From the NCBI RefSeq assembly GCF_000701705.1, contig NZ_JNJP01000093.1:1-13451 (forward strand): 13,451 nt of DNA, read 5' to 3'. Positions 1 to 5,781 of this stretch are shown in pieces; position 1 is the stretch's first letter, and each line of letters starts with the position of its first letter. This stretch comes from Bilophila wadsworthia ATCC 49260. GTDB lineage: Bacteria > Desulfobacterota > Desulfovibrionia > Desulfovibrionales > Desulfovibrionaceae. The position numbers were made by a program, and so were the translations under genes. The notes beneath the pieces are model-generated. The model did no database searches. It saw only the letters and a list, made by a program, of their open reading frames with translations, and had not been told where the DNA came from.

Positions 1-2
1 AG

Positions 3-323
3 GTCAGCGATTACAAGGGAGCGGCCATTCTCCAGCACCTTCTTCCCGAAGACGGCATCTTTCTGGCAGACGGAGGGTATGATGCGGCCTGGTTGCGGGA
101 GTCTCTGAAAGCGAGGGGGATGACGGTCTGCATACCTCCTCGGAAAACCAGAAATGCAGCCTTTCCTTTCGACAAAACGCTGTATAAACGTCGGCATCTC
201 ATTGAAAATACGTTCAGCAAACTGAAGGACTGGCGGCGTATCGCAACACGTTATGACCGCTGTGCCCATACCTTTTTCTCAGCCATCTGCCTTGCTGTCT
301 GTGTTATCTTTTATCTTCATTAA
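3..323 (+). CDS. IS5-family transposase, C-terminal part (cut by window start)
   Basis: This is the last 106 residues of a DDE transposase, open from the window edge to the TAA at 321-323; the N-terminus and first catalytic Asp lie outside. The visible part has the IS5-type pattern: a second catalytic Asp in LADGGYDA, then CIPPRK, then the KRRHLIENTFSKLKDWRRIA segment that holds the catalytic Glu, and a hydrophobic AICLAVCVIFYL tail. This layout is typical of the IS427 subgroup of IS5, an assignment made from memory of the family. No frameshift is visible in this part. A likely right end of the element follows directly. It belongs with the other mobile remains up to the tRNA, and a neighbouring full copy is not seen. 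Confidence 0.85.
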   Translation, partial: VSDYKGAAILQHLLPEDGIFLADGGYDAAWLRESLKARGMTVCIPPRKTRNAAFPFDKTLYKRRHLIENTFSKLKDWRRIATRYDRCAHTFFSAICLAVCVIFYLH

Positions 324-336
324 CGAGTCCTGACCC
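323..336. repeat. Candidate right terminal end of the IS5-family element
   Basis: The sequence ACGAGTCCTGACCC directly follows the transposase stop. IS427-type elements usually end within about 20 bases of the transposase stop, and the two ends are inverted repeats. Only one end is in the window, so the match to the left end and the target duplication cannot be checked. Confidence 0.35.
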
Positions 337-550
337 TAGTAAGGATAAGTAGGGAAGAAATATTCTTGAATAACTTCTCCTCCGTAACGGTTTTATTGCT
401 ACTCTTGCTACGGAGTCATCTCAAATTTTAGCCTAAATATTGAAAACAGGGGGTGAAAATTTTTTAATCATGAAAAAAATTGGTTTTTATTTTTTAACAT
501 ATTTATTTTATTGTGGGTTTAGCCCGTTGAAGGAGCGAAGAGACTGAAAT
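337..550. other. AT-rich gap between two insertion sequences
   Basis: No open frame with a ribosome site is visible. The stretch is strikingly AT-rich from about 440 to 525, unlike the GC-rich genes to the right. A 7-bp inverted repeat, CTCCGTA (380-386) and TACGGAG (409-415), is the only structure seen. It may be non-coding DNA of a foreign element. Confidence 0.5.
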
Positions 551-556
551 AGAAAA

Positions 557-575
557 CCACCCGCTATGCGGGTGG
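557..575. repeat. Left-end hairpin of the IS200-type element
   Basis: CCACCCGCTATGCGGGTGG is a perfect 8-bp stem with a TAT loop. In this family such hairpins are bound by the TnpA dimer to mark the strand to be cut. Confidence 0.75.
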
Positions 576-593
576 AGACAAGTGTTATACACA

Positions 594-656
594 AAAAAAC
601 ACCTTTCCTGTACGCAGAAGTTGTTCAGGCTTCAGCGTAAGGGAAAGGTGTTTTTT
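594..656 (+). promoter_or_regulatory. Leader hairpin masking the tnpA ribosome site
   Basis: Bases 594-608 pair perfectly with 642-656 (15 bp). Inside, TACGC (611-615) pairs with GCGTA (635-639) and GAAG (617-620) with CTTC (630-633). The structure ends on the base before the tnpA ATG at 657, and the only Shine-Dalgarno-like stretch (AAGG, 645-648) lies in the 3' arm. Known IS200 elements use such a leader hairpin to block ribosome binding and read-in from outside promoters. The structure is seen in the sequence; the function is by analogy. Confidence 0.7.
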
Positions 657-1112
657 ATGGGAACCAAGGCCCAAAGTTTAGCTCACACCAAGTGGTTATG
701 CAAGTATCATATCATTTTTACACCAAAATTTAGAAGGAAAATAATATTTCGCAACTACGTGAAAGTGTACGGGAAATTTTACGAGATTTATGCAAGCCCA
801 AAGGAATAGATATTATAGGGGGCCATCTTATGCCCGATCATGTTCACATGCTGGTGAGTATCCCGCCAAAGATCAGCGTGTCGAGTTTCATGGGATATCT
901 GAAGGGCAAAAGTTCCTTGATGATTTTTGATAGTCACGCAAACTTGAAGTACAAATTCGGCAACAGAAAATTTTGGGCCAAAAGGTTATTATGTGAGTAC
1001 GGTAGGACTCAATGAATCAACGATAAAGAAATACATCCAGCAACAAGAACGGCATGACATCATGCAAGATAAGTTGACTACACGCGAGTATGCCAACCCC
1101 GTCAAAGGGTAA
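657..1112 (+). pseudogene. tnpA: IS200/IS605 Y1 transposase TnpA, two frameshifts
   Basis: This was a HUH/Y1 single-strand transposase that cuts and rejoins element ends through a tyrosine. The start (657) encodes MGTKAQSLAHTKW followed by YHIIFTPKFRRK, which is typical of the family. The frame is lost near 752-755: one base appears missing, and the protein continues in the next frame as LRESVREILRDLC. It then runs through MPDHVHML (about 830-853), the HUH metal site. A second break is at the A-run 980-983 (one A too many), after which KGYYVSTVGLNESTIKKYIQQQE resumes; the Tyr of KKYIQQQ is the expected nucleophile. The stop is at 1110-1112. The two shifts cancel, so the rebuilt product is about 151 residues, the normal family length. 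All catalytic residues are still encoded, but no single frame carries them. Sequencing error at the two sites cannot be ruled out. Confidence 0.88.
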
Positions 1113-1150
1113 GCCAAAGTGATAACGGCACTGTTGAACAGAGTGAAAGC

Positions 1151-1168
1151 CAGCGCCTTTAGACGCTG
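1151..1168. repeat. Small hairpin inside the right end of the IS200-type element
   Basis: CAGCG (1151-1155) pairs with CGCTG (1164-1168) around an 8-base loop, between the tnpA stop and the terminal hairpin. It may belong to the right-end structure; its function is unknown. Confidence 0.4.
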
Positions 1169-1200
1169 CCGGTAACAAGTCCTTATGGGGCTGGAGAAAA

Positions 1201-1218
1201 CCACCCGCTATGCGGGGG
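1201..1218. repeat. Right-end hairpin of the IS200-type element
   Basis: CCACCCGCTATGCGGGGG repeats the left-end hairpin in direct orientation, but the outer stem has mismatches because GTGG is replaced by GGGG. It marks the right boundary within a few bases. Confidence 0.65.
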
Positions 1219-1241
1219 TATTATTATATTATTTTGTCTCA

Positions 1242-1274
1242 ATTCGAACGCGAGGCCTTTAACTCTGGAGTCTA
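1242..1274 (-). other. Displaced tRNA-Arg-like fragment, possible attachment-site remnant
   Basis: These 33 bases match 1940-1972 inside the intact tRNA-Arg gene at 28 positions, without gaps and in the same orientation. The match covers the T-loop back through the variable region and most of the anticodon arm. It stops sharply on the left, where the T-stem 3' strand, acceptor stem and CCA are missing, so this is not a functional tRNA. Tyrosine-recombinase elements that integrate in tRNA genes leave such partial copies on the 3' side of the tRNA, which is where this one lies. It begins about 20 bases after the IS200-type element, which may have removed the rest. Confidence 0.5.
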
Positions 1275-1884
1275 TGAACTGATTTTTTGTGTTTCTAGGA
1301 AGTCCTATTTGTATCTTTATCACTCTGTTTTTACATGATAAATTGAGAACAGTTTTCTGTTGATTTCTGTCGATTTCTATTTTTCTTGTGTGCGGGAAAA
1401 GATGATTGGAGTGCAAAATGACAACAGCCAAGAGGCAAAAGATATGTTACGCGGGCGTCATTTTGAATGGTGGCCCGGTTGGATAGATACGGTGAAGAGC
1501 GGATGTCCTATATTCAGTATCGCTGGGGTGGAAGGGGGGCCAAAGAGATAGAAGAATCCGTAGGGAGGGAATCCGAAAGTATAGCCGCTTCTAAGGAGAA
1601 ACGATATTCGCACCATGCGTACGGCTGGAATTGAGCAAGCCGACACGGAACGGCGCAGGCGGAGGAGGTCCGCACACCTGGCGAATGAAAGTCGGATAAC
1701 CGTGGCAAGCCTTTGTGAAACGATACGAGGAAGCCAACGCGTGAAAGCCATCTATCGTACTAGACCGGAGCTATTATAAGTATTTTTTCAGGGTATTGGG
1801 CAGGGAATTTACGGAATTTTAGGAAAAGAACGGGAGTTGAGACATGGAAAGAGCCTGATTTTTGAAACCGCGTTGGGAAAAGCA
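1275..1884. other. Non-coding or decayed stretch between tRNA fragment and tRNA terminator
   Basis: About 600 bases with no frame I can recognise. Short open frames (for example 1418-1483, 1467-1634 and 1360-1551) overlap each other, lack good ribosome sites and resemble no family I know. Composition is intermediate between the AT-rich gap and the GC-rich chromosome. It may be a decayed phage or island remnant. Confidence 0.4.
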
Positions 1885-1916
1885 AACCCCTTACAGATTG
1901 CTATCTGTAAGGGGTT
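1885..1916 (-). terminator. Terminator of the tRNA-Arg gene
   Basis: Bases 1885-1898 and 1903-1916 form a perfect 14-bp stem around a 4-base loop. Read on the minus strand, the stem starts 7 bases after the CCA end of the tRNA and is followed by a T-rich stretch (TTTGCTTTTCC), as expected of an intrinsic terminator. Confidence 0.8.
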
Positions 1917-1923
1917 GATTTCA

Positions 1924-2000
1924 TGGTGCGCCCGGCGCGATTCGAACGCACGGCCTTTAGCTCCGGAGGCTAACGCTCTATCCGACTGAGCTACGGGCGC
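1924..2000 (-). tRNA. tRNA-Arg, anticodon CCG
   Basis: The minus strand folds into a 77-base tRNA with CCA encoded. The acceptor stem is GCGCCCG paired with CGGGCGC, the D-stem is GCTC/GAGC, the anticodon stem is TTAGC/GCTAA and the 7-base loop is CTCCGGA. This places CCG at positions 34-36, which reads CGG (Arg). The T-arm is GTGCG-TTCGAAT-CGCGC (one G-T pair) and ACCA closes the 3' end. All arms pair. It has its own promoter (2036-2064) and terminator (1885-1916). tRNA-Arg genes are frequent integration sites, and the fragment at 1242-1274 suggests this one was used. Confidence 0.96.
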
Positions 2001-2035
2001 GGAGTTTCCCCGGAAGGGGACACTACAGAGTTGGG

Positions 2036-2064
2036 AAGCTAGCTCTTGTGCCGCGTCCTGTCAA
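2036..2064 (-). promoter_or_regulatory. Sigma-70 type promoter of tRNA-Arg
   Basis: On the minus strand a consensus TTGACA (2064-2059) is followed after exactly 17 bases by TAGCTT (2041-2036). This puts transcription start near 2029, about 28 bases before the mature tRNA 5' end. Confidence 0.7.
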
Positions 2065-2094
2065 GCTGTATGCTCCGGTACCGGGAGCGTGCTG

Positions 2095-2124
2095 CGGCTC
2101 GTTTGGTGTCGGAGCCGTGTTTTT
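2095..2124 (+). terminator. Weak terminator-like hairpin ahead of the UPF0173 gene
   Basis: CGGCTC (2095-2100) and GAGCCG (2112-2117) can pair around an 11-base loop and are followed by TGTTTTT. On the plus strand this resembles a short intrinsic terminator, or a leader hairpin if transcription starts upstream. No clear promoter for the following operon was found in 2001-2180. Confidence 0.3.
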
Positions 2125-2180
2125 GTGTCCATCCGTTTGTTACGCTTCCCCTTCTTTTTCTTTATCTTAAGGAGTATTCC

Positions 2181-2873
2181 ATGAGCGTTTCCGTTACTTG
2201 GTACGGTCATTCCAATTTTAAGGTTTCTTGCGGCGACGTGACTGTTTTCATAGATCCCTTCTTCACGCATAACCCTTCCTGCCCCGTGACGTGGAATGAG
2301 GCCGGGAAGCCGGATTTGGTGCTCATCACCCATGATCACGGCGATCATACGGGTGACGCCGTGGCGATCTGCAAAAGCAGCGGCGCAACCTGCGGCTGCA
2401 TCGTCGGCACGGCCGAACGCCTGATCGACGCCGGGATGCCGCAAGCCAGCATTCCCGCCGGGATCGGCTTCAATATCGGGGGCACCATCGAAGTGAAGGG
2501 CGTCCGGGTCACCATGACGCAGGCGTTCCATACTTCGGAATCCGGGGCCCCCGCAGGGTACGTCGTGACCATGCCGGACGGCTTTACCTTCTATCACGCG
2601 GGCGATACCGGCCTCTTCTCCTCGATGGAGCTGATAGGTTCGCTGTATCCGCTGGATCTGGCGCTGCTGCCCGTGGGCGGCTTCTTCACGATGGACGGGT
2701 TGCAGGCCGCCCATGCCGCGCGTCTGCTCAAGCCCAAGGCCGTGATCCCCATGCACTGGGGGACATTCCCGGTCCTTGCGAAGGACACCTCGGCCTTTGC
2801 GTCGCATCTCGCTTCCGTGGCTCCAGATGTCCGCCTGGTCTCCATGAAGCCCGGTGATAGCGCCGCGTTCTAA
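2181..2873 (+). CDS. UPF0173 family metal-dependent hydrolase
   Basis: A 230-residue metallo-beta-lactamase-fold protein; the substrate of the UPF0173 family is not established. The zinc ligands are visible in order: HDHGDH (residues 51-56), His117 in AFHTSE, Asp142 in HAGDTGLF and His192 in PMHWGTFP. The N-terminus VTWYGHSNF and the FIDPFF strand are typical of the family, and the length is normal. The start at 2181 is chosen because AAGGAG (2169-2174) precedes it and the family N-terminus begins there; the open frame runs further up but would cover the tRNA promoter. No signal peptide, so it should be cytosolic. It is first of four plus-strand genes that are probably co-transcribed, with a gap of 15 bases to the next. 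A role linked to LPS export is only suggested by position. Confidence 0.93.
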   Translation: MSVSVTWYGHSNFKVSCGDVTVFIDPFFTHNPSCPVTWNEAGKPDLVLITHDHGDHTGDAVAICKSSGATCGCIVGTAERLIDAGMPQASIPAGIGFNIGGTIEVKGVRVTMTQAFHTSESGAPAGYVVTMPDGFTFYHAGDTGLFSSMELIGSLYPLDLALLPVGGFFTMDGLQAAHAARLLKPKAVIPMHWGTFPVLAKDTSAFASHLASVAPDVRLVSMKPGDSAAF

Positions 2874-2888
2874 TCACGGAGGTATCAC

Positions 2889-3092
2889 ATGACGCTCATC
2901 GAACACGGCGAACTGGTCCGCCGCGCTTTGGAATATGTGCAGGAAGAACGCTGCCGCCGCCCGGATGCGCCGCTTTCCTCCCTGCTTGACGAAGCGGGTA
3001 TGCGCTTCAATCTGACGCCGCTGGATGCGGCCCAGCTTGCCCGCCTTTTTTCCGAAACAGGACAGGAGCCTTCCGCCCCGTGCAAACGCTAA
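2889..3092 (+). CDS. Small conserved-looking protein, 67 residues, unknown function
   Basis: A short reading frame with a good ribosome site (GGAGG, 2878-2882, 6 bases before ATG), packed between the hydrolase gene and lptF. The product has no signal peptide or membrane segment. It is predicted mostly helical, with alternating Leu/Ala and charged residues (ELVRRALEYVQEE, then LLDEAGMRFNLTPLDAAQLARLF) and a polar tail ending CKR. I do not recognise a domain; the pattern LTPLDAAQLARLF could be a short helix-turn-helix-like pair. Composition matches its neighbours, so it is probably a real gene and not a chance frame. A small cytosolic partner of the adjacent products is possible but unproven. 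Confidence 0.72.
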   Translation: MTLIEHGELVRRALEYVQEERCRRPDAPLSSLLDEAGMRFNLTPLDAAQLARLFSETGQEPSAPCKR

Positions 3093-3119
3093 CTTTGTTC
3101 CCCTACAGGACGTTGCCCG

Positions 3120-4277
3120 ATGCCTTCGCTTCTTCAGAGACAGATATTTAAAGAAATCGCCAACCTGTTCGTTCTCGCCGTGGGGGTGCTGCTGACGCTC
3201 ATCCTCATCAGCCGGGCGGTGCAGATGCGGGAACTGTTTCTGGGGCTGGATCTCGGCATCTTGGATACCGTTCTGCTGTTCGGCTATATGACCCCGCTGT
3301 TCCTCATGCTGGTGATTCCCATCGCCTGTATGCTCAGCGTCTTCCTGACCTTCCTGCGCATGAGCACGGACCGCGAGCTGGTCGCCCTGCGTGCGGGGGG
3401 CATCAACATCTATCAGATGCTTCCCGCGCCGCTCCTGTTCAGTGTGATCTGCATGTTGCTGACGCTCTGGGTATCCCTGCATTGGCTGGCGTGGGGCATG
3501 GGGCATTTCCGGGAAACGATCCTTGAAATCGCCAATACACGCGCCCGTGTCGTGGTGCAGCCCGGCGTCTTCAATACGGACTTCCCCAATCTGGTGCTTT
3601 TCGCCCGGCAGGTGAACCCCGGTGACGGGGATATGTCGCAGGTTCTGGTGGACGACCGTTCGCACCCTGAGCGCCACATGACCATCCTCGCCCCGGAAGG
3701 GCGCTTCGATACCGATACCGAGCGCGGCGAGCTGGTATTCCTGCTTGAGGACGGCAAGATCTACACCACGGATAAGAAGGGGTCCTCGGTGCTGGCCTTC
3801 GACGAATACAAAGTGCGGCTGCCGCTGGACTCCCTCTTCAAGAGCCTTGATCTCGGAGATGTGCGGCCCCGCGAGATGTCATGGAGCAAGCTCTCCAGCA
3901 TCACGCGGGAGGAAGCGCTAAAAGTGGACGCCAACTACGCCAACAAGCTGGAGGTGGAGCGCCACAAGCGCTGGGCCTATCCGGTGGCGTGCATCGCCCT
4001 GACCCTCTTCGTGCTGCCGCTGGCTTCGGCCTTTGAGGGGCTGCACAGGCAGACGGGGCTCATGTTGGCCCTTGCCATGTTCTTCGTGTATTACAGCCTG
4101 ATGTCGCTTGGGTTCAGTACGGGCGAGTCCGGGGCCATCCCCCCCTCCATAGGGTTGTGGGTCCCGAACATCCTGTTCCTATGCCTCGGCATCTACGGGC
4201 TATGGCTGACGGCGCATGAGCGAACGCCGCACGTGGCGACCTTCTTCCGCAACCTGCGGACACGGAGGACGTCATGA
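3120..4277 (+). CDS. lptF: LPS export ABC transporter permease LptF
   Basis: One of the two inner-membrane permeases of the LptB2FG transporter, which extracts LPS from the outer leaflet of the inner membrane and passes it to the LptC-LptA bridge. The 385-residue product has the family layout: three N-terminal membrane segments (about 12-33, 50-80, 101-125), a periplasmic beta-jellyroll region (about 130-280) and three C-terminal segments (about 286-308, 315-335, 340-365). The cytoplasmic coupling motif RELVALRAGG (85-94) contacts the ATPase LptB. Start ATG 3120 follows AGGA at 3107-3110. It overlaps lptG by 4 bases (ATGA), so the two are translationally coupled in equal amounts. LptB, LptC and LptA are not in the window. 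F is assigned over G by gene order and length; the two are paralogues. Confidence 0.94.
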   Translation: MPSLLQRQIFKEIANLFVLAVGVLLTLILISRAVQMRELFLGLDLGILDTVLLFGYMTPLFLMLVIPIACMLSVFLTFLRMSTDRELVALRAGGINIYQMLPAPLLFSVICMLLTLWVSLHWLAWGMGHFRETILEIANTRARVVVQPGVFNTDFPNLVLFARQVNPGDGDMSQVLVDDRSHPERHMTILAPEGRFDTDTERGELVFLLEDGKIYTTDKKGSSVLAFDEYKVRLPLDSLFKSLDLGDVRPREMSWSKLSSITREEALKVDANYANKLEVERHKRWAYPVACIALTLFVLPLASAFEGLHRQTGLMLALAMFFVYYSLMSLGFSTGESGAIPPSIGLWVPNILFLCLGIYGLWLTAHERTPHVATFFRNLRTRRTS

Positions 4278-5347
4278 GCCTGCTTTTCCGCTATCTGACC
4301 AAGAACAACGCGATGATCCTGCTGCCGACCCTTGCCGTCGGCATCGGCCTGTATGTGCTTACGGACCTGTTCGAGCGTCTTGACAACTTCATCGAGGCCG
4401 GGCTGTCCGTGGGCATGGTGCTCACCTACTTCGTCGTGAAGATGCCGCTCGTGATTTCGCAGATCCTGCCGGTGATCTTCCTGCTGTCCACGGTCATCCA
4501 ACTGTGCATCATGGCTCGCAGCCGCGAGCTGACGGCGTTGCAGGCCGGGGGCATCTCCCTCGGCGTGGTGGCAAGCTCCATGATCCTTTGCGGCATTTTC
4601 TGGGGCGGCGTCCAGCTTGGTTTCTCCGAATATCTGGGCGTTGCCGGGGAACGCGAGTCCGCCCGCATCTGGCAGGAAGAGGTCCGCAAGAAGAACCTCG
4701 CGGCAACGGTGCTGAAGGATGTCTGGTTTACGGATGGGGACTGGATCGTCTCGCTCGGTACGCTTGATCCCCAGGCGCACGGCACAGGCTTTTCCGGGTA
4801 TGAACTGTCCGACGACGGCCTGAGCATCAAGCGCATCGTGCAGGCGTCCACGTTCACCGCCGAGCCCAGCCACTGGGCCTTGCAGGATGTGCGCGTCTAC
4901 ACGCCCGACACCTTCACGCAGGAGCAAGAGCCGGATTTCGTCCTCCCGCTCAGGCAGGATCCCGAAACCTTCCGGCTCGTCAGTACGGGCACGAAGCCGC
5001 AGCAGTTGCCGCTCTGGCAGCTTGGGGACGCCATCAGCCAGTTGAAATCTTCCGGTTCCAATGTGGAGGCGCTCCGTACGGCGTGGCACGCCAAGCTGGC
5101 CTATGCGGCATCGATTCTGGTCATGGCCTTCGTGGCGACGGCCATTGTCTCGTGGAAGGACAACATCTATATCGCCGTGACCGTCGCGCTGCTGTGCACG
5201 TTCCTGTACTTCGCGGTGTATACCCTCGGTACGACGCTTGGGCAGCGCGGCATCCTGCACCCGTTCCTCGCCGCGTGGACCGCCAACCTCATCGCGCTGT
5301 TCTTTGCGTTTTGGCGGCTTATCCCCTTGCTGCTGCGAAGGGAATAA
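4274..5347 (+). CDS. lptG: LPS export ABC transporter permease LptG
   Basis: Partner permease of LptF in the LPS export complex. The 357-residue product starts with MSLLFRYLTKNN and a first membrane segment (about 12-32). Two more follow (about 45-80 and 95-117), with the coupling motif RELTALQAGG (84-93) between them, then a periplasmic beta-rich region (about 120-275) and three C-terminal segments ending in FWRLIPLLLRRE. The ATG lies in the ATGA overlap with the lptF stop, so no separate ribosome site is needed. Twenty-four bases after the stop begins an inverted copy of the dispersed hairpin module (5372-5477), a likely terminator for the operon. The length is normal and no key part is missing. 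Confidence 0.94.
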   Translation: MSLLFRYLTKNNAMILLPTLAVGIGLYVLTDLFERLDNFIEAGLSVGMVLTYFVVKMPLVISQILPVIFLLSTVIQLCIMARSRELTALQAGGISLGVVASSMILCGIFWGGVQLGFSEYLGVAGERESARIWQEEVRKKNLAATVLKDVWFTDGDWIVSLGTLDPQAHGTGFSGYELSDDGLSIKRIVQASTFTAEPSHWALQDVRVYTPDTFTQEQEPDFVLPLRQDPETFRLVSTGTKPQQLPLWQLGDAISQLKSSGSNVEALRTAWHAKLAYAASILVMAFVATAIVSWKDNIYIAVTVALLCTFLYFAVYTLGTTLGQRGILHPFLAAWTANLIALFFAFWRLIPLLLRRE

Positions 5348-5371
5348 TTCACCGGAACCTTTTAAAGATTT

Positions 5372-5477
5372 GAGGGGCGAGAGAAACGTTCTGAAGAAGG
5401 GGGCACCCCCACGTTTCCCTCGCCCCCTCCAACCTTCCCTCCTCTCCCTTCAAAGCCTTTTCTCTTTATCGAATCCC
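5372..5477 (-). repeat. Dispersed 3'-end module, copy A (inverted)
   Basis: A hairpin of 5372-5389 with 5411-5429 (one mismatch, one bulge) is followed on the right by a shoulder that, read on the minus strand, begins GGGATTCGATAAA and contains GGCTTTGAAG. That is the shoulder seen in copies B and C. The loop carries an extra G-run/C-run mini-hairpin (5399-5410). Copy A is the most diverged. It lies just after lptG, with the hairpin next to the stop codon. Confidence 0.7.
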
Positions 5478-5662
5478 ACTCGACCGCTTTTCCTGTGGCA
5501 GAAAAATGTGTTCTTTGGGGTTGACGAGGGTGCTGTTTTTTGAACGGGGCCAACGGGAAAAGGCGTCCTTTCGTGGGCGCAGTCTTAATATGAATCCCGC
5601 TTGAAGCCTTTCAGCATTGAAATACGCATTCCCCAGAAGGAAAGCAGACTCAAGAAAGATTA
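5478..5662. other. Spacer between two convergent repeat copies
   Basis: No gene seen. GAATCCCACTCGA (5471-5483, overlapping the end of copy A) is echoed near 5592 as GAATCCCGCTTGA, and GCATTGAAA near 5612 is echoed at 8616 ahead of copy C. The spacer itself therefore seems partly made of decayed repeat pieces. Confidence 0.4.
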
Positions 5663-5668
5663 CGAACA

Positions 5669-5763
5669 GGGATTCGATAAAGTCGAAAGTCTTTGAAGAG
5701 GAGAGGGTGGGGTTTGGGGAGGGGAGGAGAAACTTTCTCCAGAAAGTTTCTCCCCCCCTCCCC
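5669..5763 (+). repeat. Dispersed 3'-end module, copy B
   Basis: The shoulder starts GGGATTCGATAAAG and contains AAAGTCTTTGAAGAG. The hairpin pairs 5716-5737 with 5742-5763 (21 of 22 positions) around a TCCA tetraloop. Homology to copy C begins a little earlier, at CGAACAGGGATTC (5663). For moaA on the minus strand, the hairpin begins 19 bases after the stop codon and the shoulder follows. Probably a terminator. Confidence 0.85.
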
Positions 5764-5781
5764 AATTCCTCAAGAGCGTTC

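Larger units (their letters stand above)
551..1220 (+). mobile_element. IS200/IS605-type element (tnpA only)
   Basis: The element is defined by a Y1 transposase gene between two near-identical ends. The same 22 bases occur at 551-572 and 1195-1216, and each copy contains a hairpin: perfect at the left (557-575), imperfect at the right (1201-1218). Subterminal hairpins in direct orientation, instead of terminal inverted repeats, are the hallmark of IS200/IS605 elements, which move as single-stranded DNA. The length of about 670 bp fits the tnpA-only IS200 group; there is no tnpB. Exact cleavage sites cannot be placed without an empty site. The transposase is frameshifted, so movement would need a transposase from elsewhere. 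Confidence 0.8.

Noticed and set aside
980..990. Programmed frameshift in tnpA at the A-run
   Set aside because: Four A before GG is a poor slippery site, IS200-type transposases are not known to need frameshifting, and a second independent break exists upstream.
1360..1634. Small open frames in the tRNA-adjacent stretch
   Set aside because: They overlap in different frames, lack ribosome sites and resemble nothing known; kept only as part of the decayed-region note.
2046..2180. Upstream start for the UPF0173 protein
   Set aside because: It would cover the tRNA promoter region, adds residues not seen in the family, and lacks a ribosome site; AAGGAG fixes the start at 2181.
2061..2807. 248-codon antisense frame opposite the UPF0173 gene
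   Set aside because: Shadow frame; it also overlaps the tRNA promoter, and the product has no recognisable fold.
4193..5260. 355-codon antisense frame opposite lptG
   Set aside because: Shadow of lptG codon bias; rich in His, Arg and Gln, no domain, no ribosome site.
5372..5763. CRISPR array or leader
   Set aside because: The repeats are palindromic, inverted to each other and unevenly spaced; there are no regular spacers and no cas gene.
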